A stretch of 9,411 nt of DNA, taken from assembly GCA_030838245.1 (NCBI GenBank), contig JAUTXB010000309.1, positions 1 to 9,411 of the forward strand, written 5' to 3'. This stretch comes from Acidimicrobiaceae bacterium. GTDB taxonomy: Bacteria; Actinomycetota; Acidimicrobiia; Acidimicrobiales; RAAP-2. Below the pieces are notes generated by a model. The model made no database searches and was not told the origin of the DNA. It was given only the letters and a program-made list of their open reading frames with translations. The translations under genes and the position numbers were made by a program. Below, in pieces: positions 6,543 through 9,411 of this stretch. Position 1 is the first letter of the stretch. Each line of letters begins with the position of its first letter.

Positions 6543-7795
6543 TGGCGTACCTGTCCTTGTCCGTGCACCACGTATTTGATGCTCGTGAGGTCCCGCAGGC
6601 CCATCGGCCCCCGGGCATGGAGTTTCTGTGTGGAGATGCCGATCTCGGCCCCCAAGCCGAGCTCCTCACCGTCCACGAAGCGGGTCGACGCATTGACCAG
6701 GACGGCCGCCGCGTCGACTTCGGAGGTGAATCTATCCGCCGCGGCCAGGTCTTCGGTAATGATGACCTCGGAGTGGCCCGTCCCGAACCGGGCGATCCGG
6801 TCCATGGCCTCGTCGATACCACCGACTACGGCGACCGAGAGCTTCGGCCCCAAGTACTCGGTGGCGTAGTCCTCCTCGGTTGCCTCCCCGATCCCGGGGA
6901 GCACCGACCGGGTGGCCTCGTCCCCCACCAGCTCCACCCCGCTGAGGGCGGCGGACACCCGGGGAAGGAAGGCAGCGGCCACGTCTCGGTGGACGAGCAG
7001 CGACTCGGCCGCGTTGCACACCCCGGGCCGGTGGGTCTTGGCATTGACCACGATGGCCTCGGCCACGTCCAGGTCGGCCCGGGCGTCCACGTACACGTGA
7101 CAGTTGCCGTCCCCGTCGATGACATAGGGCACGGTGGCGTGCTCCAGGATGGTGGCGATCAGAGACGGGCCGCCCCGGGGGATCAGGCAGTCGATGACCC
7201 CGCGGAGCTGCATGAACTCGACGGCCGACTCGTGGCTGGTGTCGGCAACCAGGCCCACGGCGTCCTCGGTCAGCCCGGCCTTGGCCAGGCCGGCCCGGAG
7301 CAACGAGACAATGGCCCGGTTGGACTCGATGGCGGTCGACGAGCCCCGCAGGAGCACGGCGTTGCCCGACTTCAGGCACAGCCCGGCGGCATCGCTGGTC
7401 ACGTTGGGGCGGTTCTCGTAGATGATGCCGATGACCCCAAGTGGCACCCGCACCCGGGTGATCCGCAGCCCGTTGGGGCGCACCCATCCTTCGACCACCT
7501 CACCGACGGGGTCGGGGAGATCGGCCACGGCCCGGAGGCCGCCGGCCATGCCCGCGATCCGTTCACGGGTGAGCGTCAGTCGGTCGAGTGCTGTGGCGTC
7601 AGTGCCCGCCTCCACCGCTCGAGCCATATCGATGCCGTTGGCCTCGAGCAGCTCGCCCGCCCGCCGCTCGATCAGGTCCGCCGCGCAGCCCAGGGCCTCG
7701 TCCCGTGTGGCCGAGGACGCTCGGGCGACCACCCGGGAGGCCTCAGCGGCGCGCCGGCCGAGCTGGGCCAGAGTGGCCGGGGGATCGGAGGTCAC
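6539..7795 (-). CDS. proA: Glutamate-5-semialdehyde dehydrogenase (gamma-glutamyl phosphate reductase)
   Basis: NADPH-dependent reduction of gamma-glutamyl phosphate to glutamate 5-semialdehyde, the second step of proline biosynthesis, working on the product of ProB. 418 residues, matching the usual ~417. Family motifs: VPLGVIGIIYENRPNVT (117-133), LKSGNAVLLRGSS (141-153), LIPRGGPSLI (204-213), VPYVIDGDGNCHVYVD (222-237), the catalytic-cysteine segment AKTHRPGVCNAAE with C260, EYLGPKLSV and GTGHSEVIITED (338-349), and the C-terminal RGPMGLRDLTSIKYV. The start is GTG 7795: an in-frame TAG at 7826-7828 lies ten codons upstream and no other start codon intervenes. There is no clear Shine-Dalgarno sequence. 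It is 50 bases downstream of proB and overlaps the next gene by 4 bases. No sign of damage. Confidence 0.97.
   Translation of the reverse strand: MTSDPPATLAQLGRRAAEASRVVARASSATRDEALGCAADLIERRAGELLEANGIDMARAVEAGTDATALDRLTLTRERIAGMAGGLRAVADLPDPVGEVVEGWVRPNGLRITRVRVPLGVIGIIYENRPNVTSDAAGLCLKSGNAVLLRGSSTAIESNRAIVSLLRAGLAKAGLTEDAVGLVADTSHESAVEFMQLRGVIDCLIPRGGPSLIATILEHATVPYVIDGDGNCHVYVDARADLDVAEAIVVNAKTHRPGVCNAAESLLVHRDVAAAFLPRVSAALSGVELVGDEATRSVLPGIGEATEEDYATEYLGPKLSVAVVGGIDEAMDRIARFGTGHSEVIITEDLAAADRFTSEVDAAAVLVNASTRFVDGEELGLGAEIGISTQKLHARGPMGLRDLTSIKYVVHGQGQVRQ
6550..6558 (-). promoter_or_regulatory. Ribosome binding site for the MoxR ATPase, inside proA
   Basis: On the - strand AAGGACAGG ends 7 bases before the GTG at 6542. 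It is the best Shine-Dalgarno-like element in the - strand cluster and supports the GTG start, although it lies in the last codons of proA. Confidence 0.55.
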
Positions 7796-7845
7796 CGCAC
7801 TATCGTACCGTTGCGGTCCGTGGCCCTATCCCAGAACGACCGGCG
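7796..7845. other. Gap between proB and proA
   Basis: The only true gap in the - strand cluster, 50 bases. It holds a near-copy of the proB 3' end and no recognisable promoter, terminator hairpin or Shine-Dalgarno sequence, so proA is most simply read from the same transcript as proB. Confidence 0.5.
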
Positions 7846-7860
7846 CTAGCCCAGAACCAC
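7826..7860 (-). repeat. Imperfect direct repeat of the proB 3' end
   Basis: On the - strand GTGGTTCTGGGCTAG (7860-7846, the last codons and stop of proB) is followed 20 bases later by GTCGTTCTGGGATAG (7840-7826), 13 of 15 identical. Both read Val-Val-Leu-Gly-stop, the second in the frame of proA rather than proB. Confidence 0.55.
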
Positions 7861-8949
7861 CAGGTCGTCACGGTGTACGACCTCGTGGGACAGGTTCTCG
7901 GGTAGGTCGGAAGTCCGCCGCCCGGCCCACGACCGGATCTGTGACGAGGGATGGCGGACCAGGCCCTTGGCGAAGACCGCCCCGTCGGGGCCGATGATCT
8001 CCACGGCGTCGTCGGGGCCGAATTCTCCGCCAGCCGACACCACGCCGGCCGGGAGCAGCGAGGTGCCCCGTTCGACCAGGGCCCGCCGCGCCCCCTCGTC
8101 GACCACCACCGTTCCTGACGCGCCGATGGCGAAGGCGATCCACAGTTTCCGGGCCGGCAGCCGGCGCTCCCGGGGCCGGAACCGGGTTCCCACCCCGATC
8201 GAACCATTGATCACCGAACCGAGGACGCCCTCCCGGGAGGCGTCGGCGATGACCGCTTCCACCCCCGACCAGGTGGCGATCTTGGCTGCGGCCAGCTTGG
8301 AGGCCATGCCTCCGCTGCCGATCTGCGATCCCGGGCCTCCGGCGATGCGCTCGAGCTCGTGGTCGATCTCCACCACCTCTTCGATGAGGGACGCCTCGGC
8401 GGTGAAGCGCGGGTCGCCGGTGAGGAGCCCCACGGTGTCGGTCAACAGCACCAAGAGGTCGGCACCGACCAGGTGGGCGACCAGCGCGGCCAACCGGTCG
8501 TTGTCGCCAAAGCGGATCTCCTCATCGGCCACGGCATCGTTCTCGTTGACCACGGGGACGATGCCCAGATCGAGCAAGCGGCCGAGGGTCTGGCGGGCAT
8601 GGAGGTACTGGCTGCGGTGGACGAAGTCGAGCGGGGCCAACAGGACCTGGCCGGCGATCAGCCCCAGGCCGGCCAAGCTGTCGCTCCACACCCGCATGAG
8701 CTGATGCTGGCCGACGGCGGCCACCGCCTGCAGCGTGGCTGGGTCGGAGGGTCGGGGGGCACCCTCGGCCAGGGTCCGCCAGCCGGCGGCGATGGCACCC
8801 GAGGTGACCACCACCACGTGATGCCCATCACCGCGCACCCGGGCCACGTCGGCGGCCAGGTTGGCGATGGCATCGTTGTCGATGGCACCGTCGGCGTCGG
8901 TCAACGAGGAGGAGCCGATCTTGACCACCACGGTCCGGGAGCCGTTCAT
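7846..8949 (-). CDS. proB: Glutamate 5-kinase with C-terminal PUA domain
   Basis: ATP-dependent phosphorylation of glutamate to gamma-glutamyl phosphate, the first and normally proline-inhibited step of proline biosynthesis. 367 residues, the same length as E. coli ProB. An amino-acid kinase domain (1 to ~260) carries VVVKIGSSSLTD (K10), VVVTSGAIAAG (47-56), AAVGQHQLM (77-85), PVVNENDAV (132-140), FGDNDRLAALVA (147-158), LLTDTVGLLTGDPR (168-181) and GSGGMASKLAAAKIA (211-225). A PUA domain follows (~268-360: LWIAFAIGASGTVVVDEGA, VVSAGGEFGPDD, AVFAKGLVRH). The ATG at 8949 overlaps the obgE stop as ATGA, implying coupled translation. No attenuator or other proline-responsive element is visible upstream inside obgE. 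All key motifs are intact. Confidence 0.97.
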   Translation of the reverse strand: MNGSRTVVVKIGSSSLTDADGAIDNDAIANLAADVARVRGDGHHVVVVTSGAIAAGWRTLAEGAPRPSDPATLQAVAAVGQHQLMRVWSDSLAGLGLIAGQVLLAPLDFVHRSQYLHARQTLGRLLDLGIVPVVNENDAVADEEIRFGDNDRLAALVAHLVGADLLVLLTDTVGLLTGDPRFTAEASLIEEVVEIDHELERIAGGPGSQIGSGGMASKLAAAKIATWSGVEAVIADASREGVLGSVINGSIGVGTRFRPRERRLPARKLWIAFAIGASGTVVVDEGARRALVERGTSLLPAGVVSAGGEFGPDDAVEIIGPDGAVFAKGLVRHPSSQIRSWAGRRTSDLPENLSHEVVHRDDLVVLG

Positions 8950-9410
8950 GACCGTCGCTTCCGGCGACTGGGCGCATCGCCGGTGAACTCCGGCTGGTCC
9001 CGGTACCAGATGAACGAGAGCCCCCCGATGTGCACGAGGTCCCCGTCCTTGGCGCCGGCCCGGGCCAACAGGCGATCGACACCCAGCCGGCGGAGCCGGT
9101 CCTGGATGTATGCGGCCGCCTCGTCGGTGGTCACGTCATTCAGCGAGACGGCTCGCTCGGCTCCCTTGCCGATAACGGTGAAGACGCCGTCTTCGACCTT
9201 GTCCACGATGATGCCCCCCGGGAGGGGCCGGTGAATGACGATGGTGCCGTCGCTCACGGGCACGGCGGCGCGGGCCTCGGTGACCAGGCGGGACAGGGCG
9301 CCGAGGAGCTCGGGTACCCCCTGGCCGGTCACCGCCGAGATGAACAGGTCGGGGACGAGGGTCCCGGGCTCGGCCACAGAGCCGACCGCGGCCACGTCGG
9401 CCTTGGAGCC
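8946..9410 (-). CDS. obgE: Obg-family GTPase, 3' part only (5' end beyond window)
   Basis: Essential ribosome-associated GTPase linked to 50S assembly and the stringent response. Only the last 154 residues are present; the frame is open to the right edge, and the GTG at 9395 is an internal codon. The fragment begins at the G4 guanine-specificity motif (SKAD, residues 2-5) and has the G5 motif ISAVTGQGVPEL (24-35). The Obg-specific C-terminal (OCT) domain covers ~68-137: GVFTVIGKGAER, NDVTTDEAAAYIQDRL, LGVDRLLARAGAKDGD and VHIGGLSFIWYRD. The tail RRKRRS is basic. The missing N-terminal glycine-rich Obg fold and G1-G3 motifs would lie upstream, usually after rplU and rpmA. The stop overlaps the proB start by 4 bases. 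The OCT domain separates this from other Era/Obg-like GTPases. Confidence 0.95.
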   Translation of the reverse strand, partial: GSKADVAAVGSVAEPGTLVPDLFISAVTGQGVPELLGALSRLVTEARAAVPVSDGTIVIHRPLPGGIIVDKVEDGVFTVIGKGAERAVSLNDVTTDEAAAYIQDRLRRLGVDRLLARAGAKDGDLVHIGGLSFIWYRDQPEFTGDAPSRRKRRS

Positions 9411-9411
9411 G

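Noticed and set aside
6557..7849. 430-codon open frame on the + strand opposite proA
   Set aside because: Shadow of proA, which is complete and has its catalytic cysteine; the product is low-complexity with no recognisable motif.

Overview
The window is high-GC, gene-dense bacterial chromosome. It most likely comes from an actinobacterium, and I would guess the class Acidimicrobiia. The clues are the GC-rich third codon positions, a plant-type (class II) DAHP synthase like that of Mycobacterium, GTG/TTG starts with 4-base gene overlaps, the obgE-proB-proA gene order, and a secreted protein built from 'GYWLVASDGGIFAFG' repeats. I associate that repeat with Acidimicrobiia from memory; I ran no search.

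Layout. On the + strand, positions 1-1311 hold a 5'-truncated class II 3-deoxy-D-arabino-heptulosonate-7-phosphate synthase, the entry enzyme of aromatic amino acid biosynthesis. After a 128-base gap with a possible promoter, 1440-3215 encodes an exported protein. It has a signal peptide, a Thr/Ser/Pro linker, six ~42-residue repeats and a C-terminal lysozyme-like (GH25/DUF1906-like) domain with six cysteines. A 58-base convergent junction follows. Everything from 3274 to the right edge is on the - strand and reads right to left: obgE (3' part only), proB, proA, a MoxR/CoxD-type AAA+ ATPase, a CoxE-type VWA protein and a histidine phosphatase.

The - strand genes look like one transcription unit. 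obgE/proB overlap as ATGA, proA/ATPase as GTGA and VWA/phosphatase as TTGA; ATPase and VWA are 9 bases apart, and only proB-proA has a real gap (50 bases). ProB and ProA catalyse the first two steps of proline synthesis from glutamate. Obg is a ribosome-associated GTPase that commonly precedes them. The AAA+/VWA pair resembles the chaperone-like pairs that remodel metalloenzymes (CoxD/CoxE, CbbQ/CbbO, NorQ/NorD), but no target enzyme lies in the window. In Mycobacterium the region downstream of proA carries nadD, rsfS and a histidine phosphatase (gpgP); here the AAA+/VWA pair sits between proA and the phosphatase.

Most of the window is housekeeping. The points worth a second look are the repeat-plus-lysozyme-like exported protein, the orphan AAA+/VWA module in a proline operon, and two places where the last codons and stop of a gene are duplicated just downstream in another frame. 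I see no RNA gene, CRISPR array, insertion sequence or prophage.
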